35,326 nucleotides of DNA from Candidatus Uhrbacteria bacterium. Lineage in GTDB: Bacteria; Patescibacteriota; Patescibacteriia; JACQSD01. The translations under genes were made by a program, and so were the position numbers. The notes under the pieces were generated by a model. It saw only the letters and a list, made by a program, of their open reading frames with translations. It made no database searches and was not told the origin of the DNA. Shown here piece after piece: positions 14,052 to 21,753 of the stretch (its first letter is position 1; every line of letters starts with the position of its first letter). The stretch lies in contig JACQSD010000025.1 in the NCBI GenBank assembly GCA_016206165.1, positions 1 to 35,326 on the forward strand. Direction: 5' to 3'.

Positions 14052-15440
14052 ATGACTTCACCATGGAAAAAATTTATTGCGCGGGAAGGGGTTGATGTGT
14101 TGACGATTTCATCGTTGGACATTGTTTTCTATGCCTGCATTCGGGAGTACGACAAGAAAACGCGGGAGCCGTTCTTTACCCGCGTGCAGGATCGTGTGCT
14201 CACGCATTATCTTTGCGTGGACCCATTGCCGGTGGGAAGAAAGATTTATCCGATCTTCTTTAAAACTCCTGCGCATGTACAGCGGTACTATCGCGAAGGA
14301 TTAAAATTTTTATCGCATGTACGGAGGATAACACGTGCATGGAAAAAGAAAGCAGCGCGGTCGGATCATGCATGGCAGCTTGCTGCATTTAAGGAATTCC
14401 GAAAACAATTTTTGTACGTCAATTATACTTTCAGCATCTGGCCGTGGTGGGGGATTGAATCGTGGCAGACCGATGCGGATGCGTTGTTCAACACGTTGAT
14501 CGAGCGTCGTGGGTTGCAGGATCGCAGAGACGAACTCCTTGCGTCTATTTATCATCCGTGGAAGAAGACAGCGATCATCGAACTCCAGGATCACATGCGC
14601 CATGGAGTAGCGATCCCCAAGCTGCTGCAGCGGTATCAATTCCTGCGGAGCTGGTCGGTCGTGTGGTATCGTCCGATTAACAAGCAGTGGATCGAGGATT
14701 TCAAGAAACAAAATATCGCGGGTGCGCATATGAAACTATTGCCACGTGCAGCTCTGGCGCGTCTCTTGCGGCCGACAAAAAAAGAGCGATGGTTTCTTGA
14801 TATCGCACCATACATTATTTTTTTTAAGGATTGGCGCGATGATGTGCGACGTACGCACGTTTACGAATGGTCGTTTTTCTGGGACGCATTAGCAGAACGT
14901 TTTCACGTCGAACGGAATGACCTCGGGTATCTCTCGTTTGATGAGATGGAGCAGGCAATCAAGACAGATCATTTTCCTGTGGAGACTGTTGCATATCGAA
15001 AGAGTCATCCATGTATCATCACGACGAGCGGGAATGATCGCAATATGACGGTGCATGACAAAAACATCCGACGGTATCTTTCGATTATCAATGCGGTTGA
15101 TCATGCAGCAGCGAAGAGTATTGCGATCACAGGGCTCATTGCACAGACCGGAAAGGCACGCGGTATTGTGCGAATCCTAAAAACATATCACGACATTAAA
15201 AAATTCAAGCAAGGCGAAATCTTGGTTGCGAATACGACGCATCCGAATTATCTCCCAGCAATGCAAAAGGCAGCCGCGTTTGTGACGAATGAGGGGGGCA
15301 TCGTGAGTCATGCCTCGATCGTCGCCCGTGAACTGAAAAAGCCGTGCATCGTCGGCACAAAAAATGCGACTGACATTCTTAAGGATGGCGATGTAGTAGA
15401 AGTCGATGCGGAGCGCGGAATTATTAAGAAAATCTCCTAA
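14052..15440 (+). CDS. PEP-utilising swivel-domain protein P2
   Basis: A 462-residue paralog of P1. The N-terminal region is rich in Trp, Arg and Lys, with YQFLRSWSVVWYR near residues 195-207 and IIFFKDWRDDVRRTHVYEW near 255-273. The latter aligns by pattern with a helical segment in other paralogs (for example P3 LRTWRTDVVYGSSY) and with the central domain of rifampin phosphotransferases. The C-terminal swivel has GKARGIVRIL, GEILVANTTHPNYLPAMQ and FVTNEGGIVSHASIVAREL with His420. There is no ATP-grasp domain. It appears to be transcribed alone, with a hairpin 5 bases downstream. Substrate unknown. Confidence 0.82.
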   Translation: MTSPWKKFIAREGVDVLTISSLDIVFYACIREYDKKTREPFFTRVQDRVLTHYLCVDPLPVGRKIYPIFFKTPAHVQRYYREGLKFLSHVRRITRAWKKKAARSDHAWQLAAFKEFRKQFLYVNYTFSIWPWWGIESWQTDADALFNTLIERRGLQDRRDELLASIYHPWKKTAIIELQDHMRHGVAIPKLLQRYQFLRSWSVVWYRPINKQWIEDFKKQNIAGAHMKLLPRAALARLLRPTKKERWFLDIAPYIIFFKDWRDDVRRTHVYEWSFFWDALAERFHVERNDLGYLSFDEMEQAIKTDHFPVETVAYRKSHPCIITTSGNDRNMTVHDKNIRRYLSIINAVDHAAAKSIAITGLIAQTGKARGIVRILKTYHDIKKFKQGEILVANTTHPNYLPAMQKAAAFVTNEGGIVSHASIVARELKKPCIVGTKNATDILKDGDVVEVDAERGIIKKIS

Positions 15441-15445
15441 CCGCG

Positions 15446-15487
15446 CGGAGCCCCGTACTGTCCGCCTCGTGCGGGCTAGTACTGGGG
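15446..15487 (+). terminator. Hairpin after P2, possible terminator
   Basis: GCCCCGTACT pairs with AGTACTGGGGC (one bulge), enclosing GTCCGC/GCGGGC. The stem is long, but no T tract follows, so it may instead protect the mRNA end or be a dispersed palindrome. Confidence 0.45.
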
Positions 15488-15524
15488 CGGATCAAGGTAT
15501 CATAAGAAAGGTGTAGTGCTCGAC

Positions 15525-15553
15525 TTTACAGATGTCTTATAGAGTGTTAAGAT
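15525..15553 (+). promoter_or_regulatory. Promoter of the M20 amidohydrolase gene
   Basis: TTTACA (15525-15530), 17-base spacer, TAAGAT (15548-15553); start near 15560 and a leader of about 24 bases with no Shine-Dalgarno. Confidence 0.6.
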
Positions 15554-15583
15554 TGATGAATCTACAATTAACAATTCATCCTT

Positions 15584-16924
15584 ATGTCATTCACTGAAGG
15601 GGAACAAGAAGTCACAACTAATCATGGTCTAGAGCAGCAGGAGTTCGGCGAACGCATGCGCGTTGAGGCACAAGAATTGCAATCGGAACTTGAGAAGAAT
15701 TACAAGGACTTTCATGAGAATCCGGAACTTGGTGGAGAAGAAAAACGAACCTCTGGGCGTGTCATTGAAGAGCTCGAAAAACTTGGCATTGAGATTGTGG
15801 GAAAAGAAATTGGATACAAAATGGGTACTGGTATTGTTGCGCGAATCAAGGGTAAGCAAGGTGGACCCGTGATTGCACTCCGTGCAGACATGGATGCACT
15901 GCCAATTCAAGAAGATTCCTCACACGAGCTTCGATCAAAAAAAGATAAAGTGATGCACGCATGCGGGCATGATGCGCATACGACTGGACTTCTTGGTGCC
16001 GCGACGCTGTTGAAGGATCTCGCAGATAACGGTGAATTACCCGGCGATGTGATTCTTCTTTTCCAGCCGAGTGAAGAAAAGACGCATCAGAAAGAAAGCG
16101 GATCAGTGCAGATGGTCAAGTTTTTAGAGGAGCATGGCTTGCGTAACGAAATTAAGGCATTCTTTGGTATCCATGTACGGAGTGATCACGAACGCGGATG
16201 GGTGAATTTGAAAGACGGGATTCAGTTTGGAAGTTCCGGGGAGATTGATATCACACTTAAATCTCCAGGAGGGCATATCATGAATGCGTATACCGAACCG
16301 AATTTGAATCTTATTTTTGCAGAGATTACGGTCGAGCTCGATAAAATATTTCGTGCGGCAGGAGAAAGTAAAGAGGCGCTCATTGCATCAGGGCGAACGA
16401 ATTTTGCAGGGTCGGGATACAATGTCCTTCCCGCAGCTGCAGACAGCACCTTTGTCGTTCGCATTGCATCGGAGCGATATCGAGAAATTCGTACAGATGT
16501 TCTCAATACGATTCAGAAGGTTGTTGCCGATGCGGTTGCACGACATGATCCAACAAAGAAGGTGCAGATTGAGCTCACCCCACGTCCTGGCTATCGGCCG
16601 GTGATTCATCGTGATCCTGAATTGGTGAAAATTGCGGACGCGTCGGTTGCAGGGACTGTTGACGATTATCATCGCGTGGAGGTGACGGAAAATGCGGGTG
16701 AAGATTTCTGTTTTTATCTAGAAAAGTTCGCGGATAAGCAAATCCCCGGAACGTTCGTATGTGTGGGGGCAGCAAATCCGGACAAGGGTATACCAAAAAT
16801 CGGACATCATACGCCAAAGTTCAGGATTGACTCGGATGTGCTCCCCGAAGTTTCCGCGTTGCACGCAACACTCGCAGTCAATGCATTAAAGTATTTTGAA
16901 AATATTCGACGTCCGCAAAACTAA
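15584..16924 (+). CDS. M20D-family metallo-amidohydrolase
   Basis: A 446-residue hydrolase of the N-acyl-amino-acid / IAA-conjugate amidohydrolase type, acting on amide bonds of acylated amino acids. Metal ligands visible: HACGHDAH (125-132), the Glu pair in QPSEEKT, HVRSDH, and a C-terminal HHTPKF. The metal-bridging Asp and general-base region is LRADMDALPIQED (99-111). The lid or dimer domain lies between about 200 and 330. A charged N-terminal tail of about 25 residues is unusual. It is followed after 49 bases by a carbamoyltransferase, and a second M20D protein lies beyond that on the other strand, so the two may share a pathway. Substrate cannot be assigned. Confidence 0.88.
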   Translation: MSFTEGEQEVTTNHGLEQQEFGERMRVEAQELQSELEKNYKDFHENPELGGEEKRTSGRVIEELEKLGIEIVGKEIGYKMGTGIVARIKGKQGGPVIALRADMDALPIQEDSSHELRSKKDKVMHACGHDAHTTGLLGAATLLKDLADNGELPGDVILLFQPSEEKTHQKESGSVQMVKFLEEHGLRNEIKAFFGIHVRSDHERGWVNLKDGIQFGSSGEIDITLKSPGGHIMNAYTEPNLNLIFAEITVELDKIFRAAGESKEALIASGRTNFAGSGYNVLPAAADSTFVVRIASERYREIRTDVLNTIQKVVADAVARHDPTKKVQIELTPRPGYRPVIHRDPELVKIADASVAGTVDDYHRVEVTENAGEDFCFYLEKFADKQIPGTFVCVGAANPDKGIPKIGHHTPKFRIDSDVLPEVSALHATLAVNALKYFENIRRPQN

Positions 16925-16973
16925 ATTCGCCCCATGGTAGTTTAGGATTTAGGATTTCGGATCTCCCTATTCT

Positions 16974-17909
16974 ATGGCTATCCGACACCTTATCAACTCA
17001 TCCGATCTCACGAAAGCAGACTACGACGAAATGCTCCGGCGGTTTCGTTTTTTTGTAAAGAACGGAATCTCACCGGATCTCGCACGTGGGAAGATTGCCG
17101 CAACGCTCTTTTTTCAGCCGTCAACACGTACGATGAATCTGTTCCAGATCGCGATGCTTCGGATGGGCGGTGGCTGGATTGGTACGGTTGGAGAGAAGGG
17201 GCTCTCGATGGAAAAGGGTGAGACGCTCGAAGATACCGTGCGCGAGTACAGTTGTTTTGCGGACATTATTGCGTTACGTCACCCGGATGATGATTCTGCA
17301 GAACGAGCAGCAAAGGCGTCGTTTGTCCCGCTCTTGAATTGTGGGAGCGGATCGCGCGAGCACGCGGTCGCAGTCCCATACGTGTTGTGCGAAATGGCGT
17401 ACTTTTTGAAAGATCGCCCATTACAAGGATTGAAGATTGGAATTTATGGAACACCAGAAATCAATCGCGTCACGAAGGCAATGGTGCCAATTTTTGGAAT
17501 GTTCGGCATGGACCTTGTTGTGGATGACCTCGGACATTTCCCGATTCCGAAGGATATTGAAGAAAAAGCAAAAGCATATGGATTGAAAGGTTTGCGCTAC
17601 GACAAGCTCGAGAATTTTATCGGTGATGTGGATTTCCTTTTCCTCACGCGTGGACTCCAAAAGGGGATCATCCCACCGGACAAGTTCCCGAAAGAAAAAG
17701 AAGAACTGATTTTGAAGAGTTATCAGACAATTACCACGGAGCACATGAAGAAACTGCGCAAGGATGCGTTCCTCTTCATGTTGAAGCCACGAATATTTGA
17801 GGTTGATAAAGCAGTGGATGCTGATCCACGCTGCACGCATTCAAAACAAGAGCCATACAAGGAACTCGGCGCTTCGATGCTTACATTTTACCTCGACATT
17901 AACGTTTAG
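16974..17909 (+). CDS. Divergent aspartate/ornithine carbamoyltransferase-family protein
   Basis: A 311-residue transcarbamylase. FFQPSTRT (46-53) is the carbamoyl-phosphate motif and is close to the FFEPSTRT of aspartate carbamoyltransferases. Other sites are changed: the usual HP-x-Q segment is GSREHAVAVPYVL, and the HPLPR amino-acid-side loop is MLKPRIFEVD. LTRGLQKGI recalls the TR-x-Q-x-E region. The carbamoyl-phosphate half is therefore preserved while the second-substrate pocket is altered, and the enzyme may carbamoylate something other than aspartate. No PyrI or dihydroorotase gene is nearby; the neighbours are M20 amidohydrolases. ATCase activity in pyrimidine synthesis cannot be excluded. 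Confidence 0.8.
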   Translation: MAIRHLINSSDLTKADYDEMLRRFRFFVKNGISPDLARGKIAATLFFQPSTRTMNLFQIAMLRMGGGWIGTVGEKGLSMEKGETLEDTVREYSCFADIIALRHPDDDSAERAAKASFVPLLNCGSGSREHAVAVPYVLCEMAYFLKDRPLQGLKIGIYGTPEINRVTKAMVPIFGMFGMDLVVDDLGHFPIPKDIEEKAKAYGLKGLRYDKLENFIGDVDFLFLTRGLQKGIIPPDKFPKEKEELILKSYQTITTEHMKKLRKDAFLFMLKPRIFEVDKAVDADPRCTHSKQEPYKELGASMLTFYLDINV

Positions 17910-17944
17910 TGTTCGAGCGGGTCGAGAACATTCATAAAAAGAAT

Positions 17945-17976
17945 GAACCCCACGCGCGTTTCCGCACGTGGGGTTC
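17945..17976. terminator. Convergent terminator between carbamoyltransferase and minus-strand M20 gene
   Basis: GAACCCCACG / CGTGGGGTTC (10 bp) plus an inner GCG/CGC with TTTC loop. On the minus strand the stem is followed by TTCTTTTT, a good terminator for the gene at 18007-19239; the plus-side T tract is weaker. Confidence 0.75.
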
Positions 17977-18006
17977 GTTGTTGCTGAGGTTCTGTCGAGC
18001 GCCTCT

Positions 18007-19239
18007 CTAACTGGTCATGAGGAGCAACCAGTAGAGGACACCGCGCCAGAACTGTTCCGGATCCGGGTTGAACGTCGGGGTGTGGTGGTCCCCCGACTCC
18101 GGACGCTTCGCGCCGAGCATGAAGAAACTTCCCGGCACCTTCTGGAGGTACCACGCGAAGTCTTCACCTCCGAGCTCGAGTCCCTGGGTCTTCGTTTCCT
18201 GACCAGCGCTCTCGAGCAGCGCTTTGACCCCGGCCACGGACTCCGGCGTGTTGATGAGTGCCGGATGCCCGTAGACGTACTCCCAGCCATCGACCACCTT
18301 GTCGTTCTCGATGGCCTCCACCTTCGCGTCCGGGTAGAGCGCGACGATGGCGCGGACGAACGCCTCGAGTTGCTTCGCGAACGCCATGCGTTCGTCCATC
18401 GGAAGGACGTTCCGGTTCGCGAACCACATGTCGACATCCGACGGCCGGATGTTCGATCCGGTTCCCGCCTTGAAGACCGCCGGAACAAGGCTCGAAGGTT
18501 CGGTTCCCCCGAGCGTGCGGAGCGCGAAACCGTTGAGCGCGTTGCAGAGGTGCACGCCGATGTCGATCGCGTTCGAGCCCCGGTGCGGGCTCATGACGTG
18601 ACCGCCCGAACACCGGACGCGAACGCGGAACCGATCCGAGTTCGCCATGGCACCCCCAGGGCGAGCCTGGAAGACGCCGGGAGTTCCTTCCTCGCTCGTC
18701 CAGATGTGGAGGCCATGTGCCGACTCGATGCCGTCGCAGACCCCGCCTTCGAAGACGAGCTTGTATCCCCCCGACGGCGTCACCGGGTTCTCCTCCGCCC
18801 GCTGGAACACGAATCGGAGATTCCTGGACGGCGTTACGCCACATTCGGCCATGGCGAGCATCGCAGCCATGAGCATGGCCGAGTGCACGTCGTGACCGCA
18901 AGCGTGCATGACGCCCGCGTGCTCGGAGGCGAACGAAAGGCCGGTCGCCTCCTGGATCGGAAGAGCATCGACGTCCGCACGGAGCAGACGTCGGGGCAGC
19001 TTCGGGTCGACCGTGTAGTCGATCCAGATCCCACCGTCTCCTTCGACGATTTGCGTCCCGCCGAACTGGAGTTTCGGAAAGATGTCATGGGTGACGCCGT
19101 GGGTGATGTATTCGAGGGTCGTTGTTTCCTCTTGGCTGAAACGGACACCCGGATGCTGGTGCATCCACTGGCGCCACTCTTGCATCCGCGCCACGACGCT
19201 GTGTGCCGCGCCGACGAGGTGCTGCATTTCGGTCAACAT
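18007..19239 (-). CDS. M20D-family metallo-amidohydrolase, GC-rich codon use
   Basis: A 410-residue M20D hydrolase. Visible sites: LLRADVDALPIQEA, HACGHDVH (112-119), the Glu pair in QRAEENP, GLHIWTSEEG, GGEDFAWYLQKVPGSFF and HHTPTFNPDPEQF. It is a different subgroup from the protein at 15584-16924, not a recent duplicate. Codons strongly favour G or C in the third position, unlike its neighbours, and the start has a clear AAGGAG about 8 bases upstream. These traits, shared with 3061-3243 and 34519-end, suggest distinct ancestry or strong expression selection. Because of the GC-rich codons a long antisense open frame exists opposite, which I regard as a shadow. The transcript has a leader of about 147 bases. 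Confidence 0.9.
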   Translation of the reverse strand: MLTEMQHLVGAAHSVVARMQEWRQWMHQHPGVRFSQEETTTLEYITHGVTHDIFPKLQFGGTQIVEGDGGIWIDYTVDPKLPRRLLRADVDALPIQEATGLSFASEHAGVMHACGHDVHSAMLMAAMLAMAECGVTPSRNLRFVFQRAEENPVTPSGGYKLVFEGGVCDGIESAHGLHIWTSEEGTPGVFQARPGGAMANSDRFRVRVRCSGGHVMSPHRGSNAIDIGVHLCNALNGFALRTLGGTEPSSLVPAVFKAGTGSNIRPSDVDMWFANRNVLPMDERMAFAKQLEAFVRAIVALYPDAKVEAIENDKVVDGWEYVYGHPALINTPESVAGVKALLESAGQETKTQGLELGGEDFAWYLQKVPGSFFMLGAKRPESGDHHTPTFNPDPEQFWRGVLYWLLLMTS

Positions 19240-19392
19240 AATTCCGTACTCCTTCTGTCTGTGGTGGGCATTTTGCCCTGGTTGATCCGCGCCGTTCCAG
19301 GTGAATCTACGATTGTATTCTCAAGCGTCCCTTTCGAAGACGCTGAAATCGGATGAGTTTTGAGAGACCAAACAATAATTCTCCAGCCCGAC

Positions 19393-19421
19393 AATTTACC
19401 ATTTCGTCTCACTATTGTCAA
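19393..19421 (-). promoter_or_regulatory. Promoter of the minus-strand M20 gene
   Basis: On the minus strand TTGACA (19421-19416), 17 bases, TAAATT (19398-19393). Start near 19386. The 147-base leader contains one hairpin (AGCGTC/GACGCT, about 19324-19345) and the Shine-Dalgarno. Confidence 0.7.
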
Positions 19422-19465
19422 GTATTTCGTCAAGTTTTCGTCAAGTTTGTCGAGTTTTCGTCGAG
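19415..19465. repeat. Five tandem TNGTCRAG units over and upstream of the M20 promoter
   Basis: Units begin at 19415, 19427, 19438, 19447 and 19458, spaced 12, 11, 9 and 11 bases, close to one helical turn. On the minus strand each reads CTYGACNA, so each carries a -35-like TTGAC or TCGAC; the first is the -35 of the promoter. This could be an operator array or a set of alternative -35 sites. Confidence 0.6.
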
Positions 19466-19553
19466 TTCTGATTCGTTAACTCCCATACAGAATTTCGATA
19501 CAAGAATATGCCATAAAAGTATAGATCACCAGTACACGTTATAAATTCAACAG

Positions 19554-19592
19554 AACGTCTTTTGATCCGATCGGATCAAAAGACGTTTGGTG
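19554..19592. promoter_or_regulatory. Perfect 34-bp palindrome, copy 1 (upstream of the PaaX/Cas2-like gene)
   Basis: The half-site AACGTCTTTTGATCCGA (19554-19570) is followed by its exact complement (19571-19587) and then TGGTG. An identical 39-base block occurs at 20231-20269. It lies 69 bases before the start of the regulator-like gene; TATGAT at 19608-19613 could be the -10. No T tract follows, so an operator is more likely than a terminator. Confidence 0.75.
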
Positions 19593-19656
19593 CAAAGAAT
19601 CGTCGTTTATGATACAATTGTATGCAGAGTATTGAGGTATACCGGTCTCTATCGCT

Positions 19657-20226
19657 ATGCGTAAAAAAGAAGAGAAAAAGCAACTATCACTGACAAAACA
19701 AGTACTATCCTTTATCGCTGCAAAATGCATTGAGGCAGGCGCTGGATTGATCACGGCAACGGTGAACTCCATCGAGTACCCACACGTTTTTCCAGAGTTT
19801 GTGGAAGGTATTCGCGCTGAGCGTGCATATTGGGAGCACAAGCGTGTGCACCGTGCGATACAGGAATTGCACAGGCATAAATTTATTACGATGCGCAAGA
19901 AGGGGAATAAACTCGTCATCCAACTTACTGAAGACGGCCGTATTCATTATCTGCGTCAACAAATACAATGTGCATCTTCATGTATACCTGGAGAATGTAT
20001 TATGGTTACCTTCGATATCCCGGAAGCGGCGCGGAGCGCGCGACTGCATTTCCGTCGTTTTCTGAAAGACTGCAATTTCTATCAATTACAAAAAAGTGTT
20101 TGGGTCTGTGAGAAAGCAGTACTACCAAATTTATTGCAGTTCATTGATATCACGAATGTGGGGCAATGGGTCCACGCGTTTGTTGCCAAAGAAGTCAAAC
20201 ATCCAAAGCTCAAGAAGAAAAAATAA
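19657..20226 (+). CDS. PaaX-like regulator with Cas2-like C-terminal domain
   Basis: A 189-residue basic protein. About residues 10-95 look like a winged-helix DNA-binding region (HRAIQELHRHKFITMRKKGN then VIQLTEDGR, a helix-turn-helix plus wing). About 112-165 is a Cas2-like ferredoxin fold: IMVTFDIPEAARSARLHFR, then LKDCNFYQLQKSVWVC, the pattern of the PaaX C-terminal/Cas2 family. The tail is a lysine cluster. No CRISPR array or other cas gene is present, so a transcription regulator is more likely than an adaptation nuclease. It is framed by two identical 34-bp palindromes, one before it and one immediately after it and before P3, consistent with autoregulation and control of P3. Confidence 0.8.
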   Translation: MRKKEEKKQLSLTKQVLSFIAAKCIEAGAGLITATVNSIEYPHVFPEFVEGIRAERAYWEHKRVHRAIQELHRHKFITMRKKGNKLVIQLTEDGRIHYLRQQIQCASSCIPGECIMVTFDIPEAARSARLHFRRFLKDCNFYQLQKSVWVCEKAVLPNLLQFIDITNVGQWVHAFVAKEVKHPKLKKKK

Positions 20227-20230
20227 GAGA

Positions 20231-20269
20231 AACGTCTTTTGATCCGATCGGATCAAAAGACGTTTGGTG
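20231..20269. promoter_or_regulatory. Perfect 34-bp palindrome, copy 2 (between regulator and P3)
   Basis: Identical to 19554-19592 over 39 bases. It begins 5 bases after the stop of the PaaX/Cas2-like gene and ends about 20 bases before the P3 start codon. It may be the P3 operator; it could also act as a hairpin at the end of the regulator mRNA. Confidence 0.75.
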
Positions 20270-20289
20270 ATAATACGCTTTTTATACGT

Positions 20290-21753
20290 ATGAATTTACA
20301 GGAGTTGACTTCGGCGATAAAAAAGGAAGACTGGGAATACCTTGTCGATCGGCGGGAGACGGTGTTGCACCGGTCGTTTACTGCTGCGTGTTACGATTAT
20401 TTTTTTGAGGAGACGGGAATAAAGATTTCTCGAGCGACGGTGGTACGTCCCGGGGGCGACGTGTGGTATCCGCAGAGTGTTCTTGAAAAAGTACGAGAGA
20501 CATTTCGTCGGGGCGGCGTCGCACGATGCCTTGATTTTCAGAAGCGCCTTATCCGAACCGTTCGTGCACTCGACCGATTAGCAACGCGATATGAAAGGCG
20601 AAAATCATTTGCACATTTTTCTGATGTACAATTGCGTCGCATGCTCTCCGAATTTGTCACGTTCACCATTCGTGCGAATGCGTTTCTTCTTCCATTCCCC
20701 GTAGCAGACGGCGTGATTGTCGATCTGATTCGCGCCGAACTCCCTCAAGCCTCGCGAGATCAACAAACAGAATGGATTTGTACGTTGACGTTTCCAGTGA
20801 AAGAGAATGCACATGCGCGTGAGCTGCGATCGCTTCTCATGCTTGCACAGAGGAGTAATGAGCAGCGGATCGTAAAACATCGTCAGCGTTTTTCATGGAT
20901 TGGCGCGCGGGGGCTTTGGTGGCAGGATGCATGGACGCCGGCGATGATCCGTGCGCGCATTCATGCTTCCCACGCTGCAGGGAAGAATCCAGTAGAGGTG
21001 ATTGCAGAGCAGCGCGCAGTGCGTCGAGCAATCATGTATGACGCACGTCGTCTTACGCAGACGCTCGCGATCAAACATGGATCACGCCTTGCGAAGCTGA
21101 TCGCGATCGCGCGTGACTATGCATATCTCCGCACATGGCGTACTGATGTTGTCTATGGATCGAGTTATCGCGCGCGTGGATTGTTCCAGGAACTTGCACG
21201 GCGGAGTCATGTTGATTATTTTCACCTTCCGTATCTGACGTTTCAAGAATTTCAGGAACTCGTTCTTACGTTTCGATTTCCGATTACTCAACAGGAGCTG
21301 CGTCGTCGCATTGCCGCAGGCAAGGATTATCTCGTGACGATTCGTTGTGGACGCGAGTATTTTGTATACACGGGAAAGCGATGGGTTGCATATTTTCAAA
21401 AACTTGTGCGTGGCAATACACAACAATCACGCGTGACCGCAGTGCGAGGAAGCATTGCATATCCCGGCGTGGTTCGTGGGCGGGCGCGGATTGTGCTATC
21501 AACAGACGATTTGTCCAAAGTACGCCGGGGTGATATTCTCGTTGCAGTGATGACGTTTCCTAATTTCATCCCCGCGATGGAAAAAGCAGCAGCATTTGTA
21601 ACCGATGAAGGGGGTATTCTCTGCCACGCATCGATCGTCTCTCGTGAAATGGGAAAACCGTGCGTCATTGGGACAAAGTCGGCGACCACAGTGTTTCGCG
21701 ATGGAGATCGCATTGAAGTTGATGCAACGCATTGTATTGTGAGAAAACTATGA
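20290..21753 (+). CDS. PEP-utilising swivel-domain protein P3
   Basis: A 487-residue paralog. The N-terminal part starts with a WEYLVDRRE motif (Trp then Arg, recurring in P5, P8 and P9), has QRFSWIGARGLWW near residue 200-212, and a helical core with YAYLRTWRTDVVYGSSY near 278-294 followed by LARRSHVDYFHLPYLTFQEF, which by pattern resembles the central domain of rifampin phosphotransferase-type enzymes. The swivel domain ends the protein: GVVRGRARIVL, GDILVAVMTFPNFIPAMEKA, FVTDEGGILCHASIVSREM with His446. No ATP-grasp domain. ATG 20290 is chosen over an in-frame ATG at 20239 inside the palindrome. It overlaps P4 by 4 bases. Confidence 0.82.
   Translation: MNLQELTSAIKKEDWEYLVDRRETVLHRSFTAACYDYFFEETGIKISRATVVRPGGDVWYPQSVLEKVRETFRRGGVARCLDFQKRLIRTVRALDRLATRYERRKSFAHFSDVQLRRMLSEFVTFTIRANAFLLPFPVADGVIVDLIRAELPQASRDQQTEWICTLTFPVKENAHARELRSLLMLAQRSNEQRIVKHRQRFSWIGARGLWWQDAWTPAMIRARIHASHAAGKNPVEVIAEQRAVRRAIMYDARRLTQTLAIKHGSRLAKLIAIARDYAYLRTWRTDVVYGSSYRARGLFQELARRSHVDYFHLPYLTFQEFQELVLTFRFPITQQELRRRIAAGKDYLVTIRCGREYFVYTGKRWVAYFQKLVRGNTQQSRVTAVRGSIAYPGVVRGRARIVLSTDDLSKVRRGDILVAVMTFPNFIPAMEKAAAFVTDEGGILCHASIVSREMGKPCVIGTKSATTVFRDGDRIEVDATHCIVRKL

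Noticed and set aside
17968-19356. A 462-codon open frame on the plus strand
   Set aside because: It is antisense to the M20D gene at 18007-19239, whose metal-binding motifs, Shine-Dalgarno and promoter are clear. The long shadow results from GC-ending codons; its translation is Arg/Val/Asp-rich without any fold pattern.
19554-19587. Palindrome as an intrinsic terminator
   Set aside because: No T tract follows either copy, and copy 1 has no plus-strand gene upstream to terminate.
19554-20269. CRISPR array with a Cas2 gene
   Set aside because: Only two repeats about 640 bases apart with a gene between them, no spacers and no cas1; the protein has a PaaX-type winged helix.
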